Positions 34,543-46,734 are shown, counted from the first letter of the stretch. The stretch is DNA of 64,000 nucleotides from Labyrinthula sp. Ha (GCA_015227615.1 JAALGZ010000037.1:186001-250000); one strand, 5' to 3'. The notes: generated from the sequence alone by a model not told the origin. Numbers and translations: made by a program.

Positions 34543-36153
34543 ATGAACACAACTCAAAAGAAAGTCATAAAACTAATTAAGCTACTTTTAACTTTCACAT
34601 CTACTACTGTTGCAATAAGAAGTTTGATAATATTCATTAAATGGAAAAGAAGTGAACTAACGCTGAAAAAGATGAAGAAAAATACTGATTCAATTGCCTA
34701 TTGTTCTGAACTAACTGGATCTCCAGTTGCTTTAATGCAAAACTTAAAGAAAAATCAAGAAAAGATGTTAGATTTCAGATTAGAATTATTTGAAAAATAC
34801 ACAGAAAACTTTTCAAATAAAATAAAAACTTTCACAACATGTGGAATAATCGCAAAGTATAAACCAATTTTGTTTACTGTTGATCCAGAAATTGTAGATC
34901 ACGTGTTTAACAAAAATGTAAATAGTTGGTTTCGTGGAAATATTGGATTTAAACTTGTATTTGGAAAAAGTATTGGAAGTTTAAATCATGGACCTTTCTC
35001 AAATGGAGATGATGAATTATTTAAGTTTCAAAGAAAATCTGGAGTCAAATGGCTAAATAAAAAGTTCTTAGAACAAAAAGTCACAAAAGTAGCTTTAGAA
35101 CATTTTAAAAAAGCAAGTATTGAAATAAAAAATAAAAGTCAAAATTTTCCTATGAAAAGACAAGTTCAAACTTTAATTTTTAGTTTATTTGTTGAACTTG
35201 CTTATGGATACAAATTTGAAGATCCAAAAGAAACAGATTATTATTTTGATGCTTTTATGACAATGTTTGATTATTTAGCAGATTATGCTAAAAATCCGCT
35301 TTGGAGTTTGCCTTTAAGTAAATATTACCTTAGCGCCAAAAAAGGGTTTTATAGAGAGAAAGAAAAAATGAATGAATTTTGCTATAAAGTGATTGATTCA
35401 AAGTTTGAAGCGTTGAGAAGTCAAAAGGGAGTTACAGAAGAAGCAGATTTATTAACACTTTTTATCAAAAATGGATATGAAAAAGGTAAAATGTCAAGAG
35501 AAAGACTTAAAGATGCGGTATTGACTTTGTTGGTTGCTGGAATAGACACCTCTGCACATGTTATGCAATATATTATTTACTACTTGGCAAAAGAACCACA
35601 ACTTCAAAATGAAATGTGTCAAGAAATTTCCAAATTTACAACTCTTGATCAAAGTTCCGGGGATATTTTGTTTGATTATGAGCAATTGAGATCTTCAAGA
35701 GTATTGGACTCTTTGATTCTCGAAGTAGGTAGATTACATCCACCTGTGCCTTTAATTGGAAGATACAGCGTGAATGATGACGTGCTTCCAGACGGGACAT
35801 TTGTTCCAAAAGGAACAACTGTGTTTTGTTGCCAATACTCAATCTCAAGGGATGAAAGAAATTATGTTGATGCAAAAAATTTTAAACCAGATAGATTTGT
35901 TGAGGGAGAAAGGAAAATTGAGGAGGTGAACGAACCTGTTTTACCTTTATTCTTGCTTGGGAAAAGGAGATGTCTGGGTAAGAAATTAGCCATGTATGAA
36001 TTGAAATTGTTTGCTTGTTTTCTTCTTCGAAAATATAAGTTCAGCCTTTCTGAAGAGGAGAAGAGCAATGTTAAATGCGGCGGCACATTGTATGGGAACA
36101 GTATGTTTCAGAACTATAAAAATGACTTACTCTTGAACTTAGAAGAGAGATAG
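34543..36153 (+). CDS. Cytochrome P450 monooxygenase
   Basis: A 536-aa haem-thiolate monooxygenase, probably in the endoplasmic reticulum: a basic N-terminus precedes a hydrophobic anchor (about residues 8-28, LIKLLLTFTSTTVAIRSLII). The key motifs are in order: I-helix AGIDTSAH (about residue 333; usual AGxDTT), K-helix EVGRLHPP (ExxR, about 392), the PDRF segment FKPDRFVEGE and the haem loop FLLGKRRCLGKKLA with the axial Cys near residue 477. Length and motif spacing are normal for a eukaryotic microsomal P450. The substrate cannot be predicted. The start ATG follows an AAGAAA leader; no intron is needed. It converges with the bZIP-like gene, with about 100 bp between stops. Confidence 0.93.
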   Translation: MNTTQKKVIKLIKLLLTFTSTTVAIRSLIIFIKWKRSELTLKKMKKNTDSIAYCSELTGSPVALMQNLKKNQEKMLDFRLELFEKYTENFSNKIKTFTTCGIIAKYKPILFTVDPEIVDHVFNKNVNSWFRGNIGFKLVFGKSIGSLNHGPFSNGDDELFKFQRKSGVKWLNKKFLEQKVTKVALEHFKKASIEIKNKSQNFPMKRQVQTLIFSLFVELAYGYKFEDPKETDYYFDAFMTMFDYLADYAKNPLWSLPLSKYYLSAKKGFYREKEKMNEFCYKVIDSKFEALRSQKGVTEEADLLTLFIKNGYEKGKMSRERLKDAVLTLLVAGIDTSAHVMQYIIYYLAKEPQLQNEMCQEISKFTTLDQSSGDILFDYEQLRSSRVLDSLILEVGRLHPPVPLIGRYSVNDDVLPDGTFVPKGTTVFCCQYSISRDERNYVDAKNFKPDRFVEGERKIEEVNEPVLPLFLLGKRRCLGKKLAMYELKLFACFLLRKYKFSLSEEEKSNVKCGGTLYGNSMFQNYKNDLLLNLEER

Positions 36154-36254
36154 AAACTTGTACATAATAGTGTCAACATTTAATGTGGTGCAGTTTTCCC
36201 TGTATTTTCTTTATGCTAACAACTTTAAAAATTCTCTACACATAAATATTGACT

Positions 36255-37478
36255 CTACACTTCATGTGGAAGTGAAGAAAGGTACATTTTCGCAATCTCT
36301 TGAAAGAAGGGTACAGACTCTGAAACTCTTTTCATGGGTTCCTTGTTCACACAGTTGAACCTTATTTGAATGCGTGGTTTACGTTCAGATATATCTTTAA
36401 ACGTTGTAAGAGCTACTTCTTCCGTCACTTCAAACTTATTCTTGACAGGGTTTAGCACAATTTTAAACGAGCTCAGTGCAGCTTTCTTTTCCTCAAAGTG
36501 AAACACATTGCATCCGAAATAGACTTCATCTGTAACTCTATCTGTGTATTTTACAATTCTAAGTTTTCTAGCTCTTATTGGAATCTTCCCAGAAAACTGT
36601 TCAAAGAATACTTCATTATTATCATACTGCATAGTTGTTATCTGCTCAAGTCTATACCGCATAGTGAACATGTTCTTGTATCTCTTCTCTGTGAAAATGT
36701 ACCAATTAAGGTCAACAAATTTTTCAAAAGGTATTCCTTCTACAACTTGGCAAAAATGAAGGAAATAGTTTGAAAATTTATCAAGTGCTAAGACGTTCAT
36801 CTTTGCTTTAACCTTCTGTGCCTTTGCCGTCACGCTATTAATCTCACTCTTTAGCTTCTTGGTATTCCTCACGAACTCCACTTTCCTGTTGTTTATATTG
36901 AAATTAGTTCTCTTATTAAAATAGTAAAAGTTTATAAATAACTCAGATATTGCGCTCTGCATACAACGAAAAATATCCGTTGAGTCAGTGTCTGGATAAC
37001 AAGTTTTTAGCCGTTGAGAATGAAATATTAGCGTTTGAAAAAGTCGCAATTTAACTGCTTGTTTTCTAAGGCATTCGTTTTGATTAAGCAGAAAAGATTG
37101 AGTCCATAAATTTGAATTTGCTGTGTTCTGTTTCTCTAGGAAGGATTTCAGCATTTTTAGCTTGTAATGGTGAGCACGTAGTTTGTCCACATCGTCTTCC
37201 AGTTTCCGTGTTGATTCAACAAACCTCAGCCGATCTTCCTTTTGCTTTCTTCGATGTTGTCTTAGGGCCCGTGCCGTATACTCCCTTTTGTCCTTTTTAG
37301 TCCATTCACTGTACGGCTTGAAATCAGCAGAAACCAACTCACTGTTGGCTGAAACTTCCTTCTTGAGTTCGCACTCTTTCTTAGATTCGCCGATATGAAC
37401 CTCAGCCGTTGGGGTTTCAGGCACAAGAAACCTGCTAAAGTGAATCAAATCCTCACATTCCGTTTTTATAACTTGCAT
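36255..37478 (-). CDS. bZIP-like transcription factor candidate
   Basis: A 407-aa protein. Residues about 66-120 form a basic stretch followed by a coiled coil: KREYTARALRQHRRKQKED, then RFVESTRKLEDDVDKLRAHH and further Leu-spaced residues. This resembles a bZIP with a divergent basic region (the usual N-x7-R is not clear). The remaining 280 residues are compact, with FEKFVDLNWYIF and KLRIVKYTDRVTDEVYFGCN, and end in SSLPHEV. Stramenopile M96-type proteins have a similar basic/coiled-coil head with a globular tail, but I cannot confirm kinship. No intron seen. Confidence 0.5.
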   Translation of the reverse strand: MQVIKTECEDLIHFSRFLVPETPTAEVHIGESKKECELKKEVSANSELVSADFKPYSEWTKKDKREYTARALRQHRRKQKEDRLRFVESTRKLEDDVDKLRAHHYKLKMLKSFLEKQNTANSNLWTQSFLLNQNECLRKQAVKLRLFQTLIFHSQRLKTCYPDTDSTDIFRCMQSAISELFINFYYFNKRTNFNINNRKVEFVRNTKKLKSEINSVTAKAQKVKAKMNVLALDKFSNYFLHFCQVVEGIPFEKFVDLNWYIFTEKRYKNMFTMRYRLEQITTMQYDNNEVFFEQFSGKIPIRARKLRIVKYTDRVTDEVYFGCNVFHFEEKKAALSSFKIVLNPVKNKFEVTEEVALTTFKDISERKPRIQIRFNCVNKEPMKRVSESVPFFQEIAKMYLSSLPHEV

Positions 37479-40400
37479 CGACCAATCTGGCTTTTTCCAA
37501 CTTTCTTTTTCTTCACTGTTTGCTTTCTATCCAACGGACAAGTTTATTGATCCGCCAAGAATACGATATTTGCTGTACCAACCTTATATTACATACCAAT
37601 TATGATTTTTACGTAATTTTTAGCAAGAGAAGAACATTGTTCCAGTAATATTTTAGAGTTAGTTGTTATTTATATTCATGTGGCCGATTTGAGATTGCCG
37701 GAGATAAAAAGTATCAGCTTGCGTTTTGGAACAGTTCTTGTGATAATATGTAGAAAATAACGCTGGTACATTACTGGAACATAATTGATACGTAATAATT
37801 AAAAATAAATATAAAATAGAGAAGAAACACGAATAATCTTCTACTATTCATATTTTTTTTTCTTTGGAAGCAATAGAACTAAAAAAGAATAGTCTTTATT
37901 TGCCTTTCCTGCTGCAGGCATTAGTTTTCTTGGTGTAAGCAAATGTCATCATAGCCGCTTTTCCATTCGTTGTTTCTAATTATTAATCAAGAAACGTGTA
38001 GTAAACTTGATCTTGAAATAGATAGCAGCCAACTTTTCTCTCTTGTGTTATTTTGAAATTATTTGCAAATTAAAAGCTTGCTGGTAAATCATTACATTTA
38101 CTTAATAACTGACTCGCATAAAAAGCGGCAATTTTAATAATATCGCTCTATGTCTCCCTCTGCTCTTGGAATCTGTCAGGATTAGCGCAGCTTTCTAAAA
38201 CAAATGTTACCTTTCAGAAAGCACCTAAGGGGTTATCCGTCTTAATTCTTATTCCAGAGGTAATAATTGCAGGGCCTATCCATTTAGTGTTACTAGTTTT
38301 GTGGCAAAGCTTTTTTGGCAGCTATATCTATAAATGAAAGCAGATTTTCCCTAGTTCTTATAATGCTCATCGCAAAAATCGAGATATTAAGCAAAAATCT
38401 TTATCTTAGTTGTTTCACCCGTTGCTGCTATAGAATTTTTAAGTCTCGGAAAATTAGCGAGTGTTACCTCGCTTAAACAGTCTGTGCAAAAACAAATCGC
38501 TCGTTTTATGACATGTCTGTAGCTATCTGCATGACTCAAAATGACATCACAGTTTAACCAAAAATCGTTTCCTGTAAAGCAATGTAGTGCAAACTGATGC
38601 ACGAAAATCTTAAAATATGTGCAGCTAAGCTTAACCCAGAAGAAGTTTTAAGATCTGAGATGAGTAATTCTAAGACGCAGTAAAAATGTTTCAAATTATA
38701 ATTCTTAAACTCAGGTGAAAATATATATAGGTGGCGGTACTACGTCTTCACGTTTCTTTAAATGCCTGATATAGTTAAATGCCTATCGAAAATTTCCAAC
38801 AGAACTGAACACCAAATCGTGCTCACTCGCAACCCAAAGTTACAACTTTTCTTGAAGCTATGTCTCTATATTTGAGTTGGATTAAGACCAACTATTTGAC
38901 GGCGCCAATTTTGGTACTTAATCATCCTATTAACCTTCCAGGAATAACTTAAAAAATCGTTAACATGTCAAAGTACCTTCTGAGCAATTTCCCCTAAGCA
39001 CATTGTCTTGTGCAATGGACTAAAGAAAACAGACTCATTCTAGAGATTAGTGAAACTAATAGATCTGTTAAGCTTTTTCCCTTTTACCAATTTAAAGTGT
39101 AAAATAAGAAAATAAGTGTCTTTAGAAACTTGTTCTATTAAAAGTTTTCATTTCAAAATACTTTGCCATCCTAAAATGGGCCATTTGGTTACTGCACTAT
39201 ACCAGCGATATTTGGCAGCGGTTTGCAAGATTGATTATACAACAAAACCAGAAGAATTAGCCGGAAGAGGAAGTTGTCCTGAGTCTGGATACTCTCAAAG
39301 GAAATATTGCATTCAACTCAAGCATGGCAAGTCGGACGATTGAAATCATTTCAAACCAACATAACTACAAACAATCCAGATAAAATTAGCTACATAGTAT
39401 GCAGGGAAAGAGTCAAGGTAAGAATTTTTTACAAATTTAAAATCTGTTAACGGATTCTATAAACATCATTTATGAAGAACAACTGAAGAAGAAAGTTTAC
39501 TGCAAACCCAAAATTCATATTCTGTGCCTCCTTTTGCTTATAAACCTAGGACTATTTAAACACCTAATTTGCAGATATCTAGGCTCCCTTGTTTCCTCCT
39601 ACAGTTATATTTACTATATTCAAAGAAACTATGGATATATTGGTTTGAATATTTGTGACATTTGCTAGTACTTCATCATTTTGATTTCTTAGATAGTAGT
39701 GGTGTCATTGTATAAGAATTTTTAAAAAATCTAATTAAATTACTTAAATTTTGAGTTTTATATTTTATTTGAATTTGGCATTAGTCAAACTAAAAATCTA
39801 TTACATGTAGAATACAGAACAGTAACTCTTCTTGAACGACGTTGCCTTGGAAATTGTTGAAGAACAATAGTTCGTTCTCGCATTGTTTGTTAGCCTTAAT
39901 GGTATCTGTGGCCCCTCATTAAAATTACCTAAACCTGTAGAATGAGTGATCTCTAATAAGATAGTTAAAGAGAAACAATGTATGATTTAATACTAGGATG
40001 TATGAATATATAAACCGGAACTTTCTTCGAAAATAGGATGTTATGTAATTAAGCTAGAATATTGTGGAAGTTTTGCGGTGTAAGCTTCGCCGACGTCTTT
40101 AATATATAGACAGGAGCGTGGCATAGAACATTAGTGAAGGTGAGCAGTTTAAAGACTACAACACGAAAAGTCTTTAATATAGAGTATTCTCAAAAAATAC
40201 CAAATCCCGAATGTGTCAGGATATTGAATAATATGTTTCCGCGACTATAGCACTGGGTACTCTGTTCCTAATTATATTTAGCATCGCAGAGAACTATGGA
40301 ACAAGCATGAATATATCATAACAGAAAATGGAAAAGATCAATCATCATGTGATAGAAAGTAATAATATTAATGGATGTCCAAGTCAAGAATAACTACTAC

Positions 40401-41828
40401 CGTACAAGAATCAGTTGATCGTTTTACTTAATTGAAGTTTAATTTACCTGATTTTCTCTCAAATAATATTTTACTCCAGTATATTGCACATGCTCTCCTG
40501 GGTATTAATCTACAAACTTTTTTCTTTAGTTGCACGAGGTTCTTGGAGCTTTGGCACGGTACCACTTAGCGTAAAAAACTGTTTTGGCGAAAATACTTAG
40601 TTTTATTGGTATTTATCCATCTAAAGATGGAGAGTGTAGAAGCATTACCTTGAAGTTTTCCACATTGTGTTTTTAATCAAGATATCTAACCGTTTCTAAC
40701 AAAATTAAAAGCCGTCACTATTTTCGACAAACAGATACAAGAAACAGTGATGAAATTTCAAATCCAAGTGTCGAATGGAGTATCAGTATTTAGGGGTCAG
40801 AGCTGAATAATTGGTAATTTATTAAAAAGGAATTTTCCTATATTTCTGTTATTGATTGATTTTGATAATTTCCCAACCATTTTGATTGATTATTGATAAT
40901 TGATAATCAACACATGGTTATGTCATAAGTCACTACGTTAAATATTAAAAAATAATTGTTCATTTCTTATGTCGTATGAAAATCTACAATACACTCACCA
41001 CATGACCTAGCCACATCCTTTTACCGGATTATTCCCATGTCATGTGACCAGTTTATAAAGGTATTCATACGGTGAAGAAAATAAGTAAGAAAGTTTAGGC
41101 GGTTTTAAACAGTGTGATATAGCCTATCTTTGCTTTGATAATAACTTCATAATTAGGAAAAAATGAAAATCATGTGATAAAAATAAAAATCCTATTTCTT
41201 TTAGTGGTAATCAGAATCTAAATGATTTTAAAACAATGTTGATAATTATTATCAAATCCGTGACCTATCAGAGAGTAACTAATGTGTAAAATAACATATT
41301 TATCTACATAGATGATACGTAAGACGTTGCCATCTCTAATTAGAAGTCCTATCATGAGCTGAGAGTACCCTCCGGGGAACTCCCTAGCAGTCCGTTTTCA
41401 AGATTATCTGTTTTAAAAGAATCTTCATAGATTGTTTTTATTTAGTTTCATATATAATTTAGGCTTTAAAACTGAATTTTATTCTGGGAAATAGAGTAAA
41501 CGATCTTAAAGTGATACAAAATAAGGATAAGAAGCCATTAGAAACAACTATGTTTTGTACATCTGCATCGTACGCCACTGAAACTTGAAATGAACTAGTG
41601 CAGTGACTCCATAGCATAAGCACAGACTCTTTTTATTAGACCTATCAAACTAAACTACCCAGAATCTGTCGTTAGTGGATTTGATATATCTATGCAGTGG
41701 TAATGTAACATTGACTCTAAAAAGCATTTGGAAGTATGTAACTCATTAGGAATATCCCAAAAACTATAACAGATGGCATCAAATAACTGTACAAGTAATT
41801 TGTGAAGAAAAACTATATATCAAAAGAG
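37479..41828. other. Gene-poor stretch of about 4.3 kb
   Basis: No recognisable genes. At 40785-40932 lies one arm of a diverged inverted repeat whose partner is at 46582-46734. A 75-codon frame at 39116-39343 has no family motif. The rest is complex AT-rich DNA. Confidence 0.45.
40785..40932 (+). repeat. Interspersed repeat, left copy (inverted relative to 46.6 kb)
   Basis: An AT-rich block dominated by TTGATTGATTTTGATAATTT-type sequence. Over about 145 bp it aligns, with substitutions and small gaps, to the reverse complement of 46582-46734: shared landmarks are the TTTTGATAATTTY segment, TTTTGATTGATTRTTGAT and a terminal GTCACT. The two copies face each other across 5.7 kb. Confidence 0.5.
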
Positions 41829-42770
41829 ATGGATAAGGATAACATTGTAACTAAAATCAAAGAACTAAAAGCATTAAAAATCACTTTGGTTTCTTTAAAG
41901 AAGAATTTAAATAGTATGAACTCAAGAATACACCATATTCTTGGTATAGGGACGAAACTTGGACCTTTAATTGAAACAGATGAAGATACAATACGAAAAA
42001 TAAAGTACAAACTCAGCAAAGATAAAAATATATCAATATTAGCAATAGAAAATAAAATAAATCTTATATATGGTGTTATAAATCAGGGTAAGCATGTTTT
42101 ATTTTTAGTAAAACAAGCAAAGAAAGCTCAAAGAAAATATCTTTACTCATTAAATTCAAAAATATTTTCATGTCTAGAACTTTTTTCTTTGAATCAATTT
42201 CACTTTTCACAAAAATTTCTTCATAAGCGAAATATTATGAATAAAAAAGTTGAAACTGAATATATCTCTTTTAAATGTAAAGTTGATTTTCTGTTGAAGA
42301 ATAAATATCAAGAGCAAAAACTAATATTTTGTGAAATTTTAAAGAAAAATATTTGTTTATTAATACTATTAAATCAAAGATCCAATAAAATTAAAACGAG
42401 AAAATTTAATAAGCTTTCTCATTTTTGTTTTGATAAATATAATTCTTCTGTTCAACAATATAAGAAGCAGTTAAAGGAAAATATGAAAGAGTTTAATTAC
42501 AATAATAAGAAAAGTGAAAAAAAAGAAGAACAAGAAGTATTTTTTCAGCAATTACAAATTGAGAACATGCTTGATTTCTCCAATGTTTCCATACAGAAAA
42601 AAAAAGCAAATCTATTGAAATTTTATAAAAGATTTTCTGGAAATAGAAAAAATAGCAATACTTTAGTTGTCGCAAACGAGATCTCTCTTGAAAACAACTC
42701 TTTCAAATCAACAGAAGAAGAAGTTGATATTTCTGATTATGTTGATTCCAGTTTTCTTGTAATTGCTTAA
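41829..42770 (+). CDS. Unknown Lys-rich helical protein
   Basis: A 313-aa frame from the ATG at 41829 (upstream codons lack an ATG). I do not recognise a family. The protein is mostly predicted helix with strong Lys/Asn/Ile bias: TKIKELKALKITLVSLKKNL at the start, a hydrophobic patch FCEILKKNICLLILLNQRS in the middle and an acidic tail STEEEVDISDYVDSSFLVIA. The helix-rich layout could fit a BAR-like or other coiled-coil membrane-curving fold, but there is no signature. Base composition is more AT-rich than that of neighbouring conserved genes. It lies tail to tail with the MAP kinase gene. Confidence 0.5.
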   Translation: MDKDNIVTKIKELKALKITLVSLKKNLNSMNSRIHHILGIGTKLGPLIETDEDTIRKIKYKLSKDKNISILAIENKINLIYGVINQGKHVLFLVKQAKKAQRKYLYSLNSKIFSCLELFSLNQFHFSQKFLHKRNIMNKKVETEYISFKCKVDFLLKNKYQEQKLIFCEILKKNICLLILLNQRSNKIKTRKFNKLSHFCFDKYNSSVQQYKKQLKENMKEFNYNNKKSEKKEEQEVFFQQLQIENMLDFSNVSIQKKKANLLKFYKRFSGNRKNSNTLVVANEISLENNSFKSTEEEVDISDYVDSSFLVIA

Positions 42771-43041
42771 ATATATAATTAATCTGTTTAGTCTTGAGAA
42801 ATAGAATCTTAGCTGTTTAAGAAAATAAAATGAAAAGGATGAAAAATGATGCGAGTTTAATTTTTCTTTCAAAAGTACTTTTTCTTGTTTGGAAGAGTTA
42901 AGACTTAGGATGATATGTTTTGCTTAGAACAATTACGTATAAGAAGTTACAAATTTCTTAGTCAGAAGTTAAGAACAAGGAAAAAACGAGTCAGAAAGTT
43001 AAGAAATAAAAAAGAAACGCATTGTTAACCAATAAACAAAC

Positions 43042-44646
43042 CTATCTTTTTTCACTTCTCATAGCCAAAGCTTCTTCGACAATTAATTCTTTGAACTGCC
43101 CGGTTCTTTCCTTATTCCAAAGAACATCCAAATCCCCATCAACTTTTTCTGAAACCACATCAAATTTTTTCCTCTGCTGAAAAAATGAGTGTTCTAAACA
43201 TTCTTTTGCACCTAATCTTCTTCTTCCACTAAATCTTAACATCCCTTCAAGTAAACCAACACCAAATTGTCCACCTACAGAAAACATACGACCTAAATCA
43301 CCAGGTTCTTTTTTTGGTAAACTCATCAAATAACTTCTTACACTTTCAAACTCTTTTCCTTGAATTTCTTGAAGATCTGGAGTTCCTAAAACCTTAAAAA
43401 TCTCATTAAGTTGATCTGTATTATTTTCATAAACTCGATCATGTTCTGCAGTTAAAGGAAAACAACTTTTTCCAGGAAATAAAGGAAACCTTTGAGAATA
43501 ATCCAAAGCTATCATTTGAAATAACTCCGCTAAAATACATCCAGCAGACCAAATATCAACTTTAAAGTCATAATTCAATAACAAAATTAACTCTGGAGCT
43601 CTATACCATCTTGTAACAACATGTCTAGTTAGTTTTTGTTCTAATTTCTTTTCAGACGAAGAGTTTTCTTGGGTATTTGCGGTTTGAAAATTATCATTTG
43701 TAAAAGTATTATTTTTTGGTATTATTCTTGCTAAACCAAAATCACATAACTTAATCTTACAGTTTGAGTAAATTAAAATATTTGCAGGTTTAAGATCTCG
43801 ATGGACAATATTATTTGTATGTAGATAATGAAGTGCACTTAATAACTGGTACATAATAAATTGAACATGAGTAGTTCTCAAATATTGATTCGATCTTATC
43901 AACTTGAATAAATCCGTGTCCACAAAAGACATAACAAGACCTATTTTCATTAGTGATCCAGCCGTATTTCTTCCTATACTTGGTGGTATCAAAATATCAA
44001 TAAGTTTTGTTATGTATGGACTTTTTAACCGTCGCAAAATATATATTTCTCTAAATATCCGTTTAGAATCTTCAACGCGATCAAAAACTTTGTCAATTAT
44101 TTACAAAGCAACAACAGATGGACCTTTTGATATAGTTTGTTCGCATTCTTTATTATTATATAAATATTTCATAACTTTTCCATAAGATCCACTTCCAATA
44201 TCAGAGTGAAACGTGTACTTTGTTGAATCAACTAATCCATGTTCGAAAAGAGAACTCACTGAAGAAACTGCTTTGAAACTTTCATCAGATTTTAATTTCT
44301 TTGGTGATGGTTCTATCAGATTTTGATACGTTGTTCTATGTAAATTTTCCTCTTTTGATGGAAAGAGATCTGTTTCATTTACTTTTTGAACTTCTTCTTC
44401 GTTGTCTGATGGAATATTTGTCTCCTCAACTATATGATCAACGTCTTCTTTTAACAACTTGTCAAGTTTATCAAATTTTCTATCAACAGATATTAAAGAT
44501 GATGTCATGGAAGATGGGTGTTTGTATTCAATTGGACTACTTTTGCGTTTTCCCGTAAAGTTGCTCATCTTTTGAATTTTGTTTCTCTTTTGGGTTCCAC
44601 AATTGGCCAAAAAGGACTTTTGTACAATAAGGCCGGTGCTGGTCAT
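43042..44646 (-). CDS. Atypical MAP kinase (Pfmap-2-like), stop codon at the catalytic lysine
   Basis: A 534-codon gene encoding an N-terminal Ser/Glu-rich region (about 145 residues) and a MAP kinase domain. The closest pattern I know is Plasmodium Pfmap-2: the activation loop reads LTRHVVTRWYRAPELIL (T-x-H instead of T-x-Y), followed by RFPLFPGKSCFPLTAEHDR and NTDQLNEIFKVLGTP. Other motifs are intact: GSGSYGKV, HRDLKPANILI, DFGLAR and a long activation-loop insert. However, codon 182 (44103-44101) is TAA exactly where the ATP-anchoring Lys of VAIK belongs (VVAL-stop-IIDKVFD). TAA is a normal stop in neighbouring genes. It may be a recent pseudogene, an allele, a sequencing error or a read-through site. 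Confidence 0.8.
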
Positions 44647-46159
44647 CTTTTAAATATCGTGATAGAGTTATAATATGGAAAACTGACTAAATAAGAATAT
44701 CGTGTGTTTGTGGATACTGTAATTATCTGGGATTAAGTGATATTATGTTTTTTTTGGTATATAATATAATAGAAGAATGAAATATTAAAAGATGGAGTTA
44801 AACAAGGAAATAAAGAAAAGAATGGTTAGATAGAGAAGGCATAGACTTACTTTGAAAAGTTTATTTAACTACTAAGGTAAATGCCTTATCGAAGAGTCTT
44901 TATAGAACACATGTAGTGTTTGTTATAGCCTTAATAAATTATTATTTTGTATATTGAGAAGCTATTAAAGAGGGCTTGAAATGTAATTTTCTATATGCCT
45001 AGGTTCCATGTTGCGAAGATATTGTAGGTTGGGAGGAATACTTCCCAAGATTGTAGGAAAGAGTATTGAAATATAGTAACATCAATACACTATCTGGAGT
45101 AGAAAAGGCGACAGGTGGAAAAAAGAAAAAAAGGGAGCAATGCAGTACACGAAGTTTCTCAGCTTAAGATTTCAGTTAGCTCCCAGGTGCACTTTTTTGT
45201 TTTTATTAAACCCTTCATTTTTGTCGAAAGGGTTATATGATGTTGGAGCTATTCTGGGCGATACTTTATTCTGAATTATATTGCAAACTAAGACAATTTC
45301 TCAAGAGACATGATTTTTTTCTCTATGGATATGTTCAATCATTTAGTTTTGCATATGCTATTATGTTATACTTTTTGGTTAGCCAGTTATGGTAGCTCTA
45401 GTTCTGCAACTTTCTCTTGATATAGGTCTGGTTCTTAACAAGAGCTAGTAGGCCTGAAGCCTTTGGTTTTCTACAGAAATCGATTACACATTGTTCCTCC
45501 GGTATTTAATAAGAAGCAGTCTTGATTAAAGAGAAGGAATTAATGTATCTGTATATATTCGGGACTGGGTTGCGAGTATGTTCCAAAAGTATCAAAATGG
45601 AAAGATGCAGGCCCCTTAGCAACTTATTCATACCCTTATGTTGAATGACAAGGTCAACCCTTGGACACTTTTAGTAACATTATTTCGTCACAAGTGGAAA
45701 ATTGTTTCTCTAAGAGCTGTGGCAATGTATAGGTCGACAAATCCCATGATTACATCTCGTCCAATCCAAGAAACCTGATTACTTTAAGAGATATTCAATA
45801 CTATCTTAAAGCGCATGGTCATAGAGATATAACGGAAAGTAATGCACATTATCCTAAGAGAATATATTTGTAAAAGTTATAATCTGCTCTTCTTTGTATG
45901 CTCAGAATAATGCGTTGGTTGAACAGTCCTTCACTTAGTTATATTCATTGCTTTTCAAAATTGGCTTATTGAGGATAGTGAATTTTATCGATGTCACTTT
46001 ATATCTATTAGAGAGTATTCTATTTAATAGACTCTAAATTTATGGAAACCTAACCAGATATCGTTGCAACAAATGCTGCTTCGATGAAACTAAAATAAGT
46101 TGTGTATATTCGACTTCTCAATAGAGGTCCATAGTGAGGATAGTTATATATTGTTGAAT

Positions 46160-46480
46160 TAAGGATCCTAAAACTCACCCAAAGAATTTTTTTGAGGTTC
46201 TGAGATTCCTCAAAAGTCAATTATGAAAATTAAAGTCCACAACTCCTCCAAAACTCTCTCAAAATCATTTATCAATGCCTCAGAACTCCTCAAAAGCTCT
46301 CACCTAGTTCCACAATAAGGTGCTTATTCCTCAATCAAAATCTGGCTCTTCCTCACTTCATACTTCTCAATGAGTTGTTCATTCCTCACTCAATGTGGCA
46401 AAGGAGCAAATTCAAATGCATTTGGTACCTCAGAAATTTCTCAATAGTTCGAATGTGTCCTCTATGAGGATGCATTCTGC
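46160..46480. repeat. CCTCAAAA-rich degenerate block
   Basis: Within 320 bp the words TTCCTCAAAA, ACTCCTCAAAA, ACTCCTCCAAAA, TTCCTCAATC and TTCCTCACTC recur at irregular spacing on the plus strand. It looks like a decayed short tandem repeat. No coding sense seen. Confidence 0.35.
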
Positions 46481-46581
46481 ATTCCTAGAAGGAACTGAAA
46501 TAAATAAAATTTAACATTAATCATTTGGTTACTGTTTTGATTCTGGTTGTCAACAATAGAATTGACATTGTGATCCATGTA

Positions 46582-46734
46582 AAGTGACTCTGATTTTATT
46601 CTGATTATTGTTTATTGAATATCAACAATCAATCAAAAAGGTTTGAAAATTATCAAAATCATTCAATAAGACGAATATTGGCAAAAAATTTATTGATAAA
46701 TTATTGATGAGTCAAATCCAAGCCCTTAGCCCTT
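46582..46734 (-). repeat. Interspersed repeat, right copy (inverted relative to 40.8 kb)
   Basis: Reverse complement aligns to 40785-40932 over about 145 bp, with TTTTGATAATTTTCAAACC and TTTTTGATTGATTGTTGAT as the best-kept parts. The two may be ends of one old 5.9-kb element enclosing two genes, or two separate MITE copies. Confidence 0.5.

Noticed and set aside
41340-41400. Locally GC-rich segment suspected to be a small RNA
   Set aside because: No recognisable snRNA, snoRNA or tRNA signature and no strong hairpin.
44101-44103. Stop-codon reassignment (TAA read as Lys or another amino acid)
   Set aside because: TAA ends eEF1B-gamma, the mS38-like gene, the Tousled-like kinase and the unknown helical protein at the expected places, so it is an ordinary stop here.
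44073-44128. Short intron hiding the stop in the MAP kinase
   Set aside because: GT...AG pairs of 17, 25 or 28 nt break the frame; a 36-nt one keeps it but removes the whole conserved VALK strand, while the unspliced reading keeps exact family spacing.
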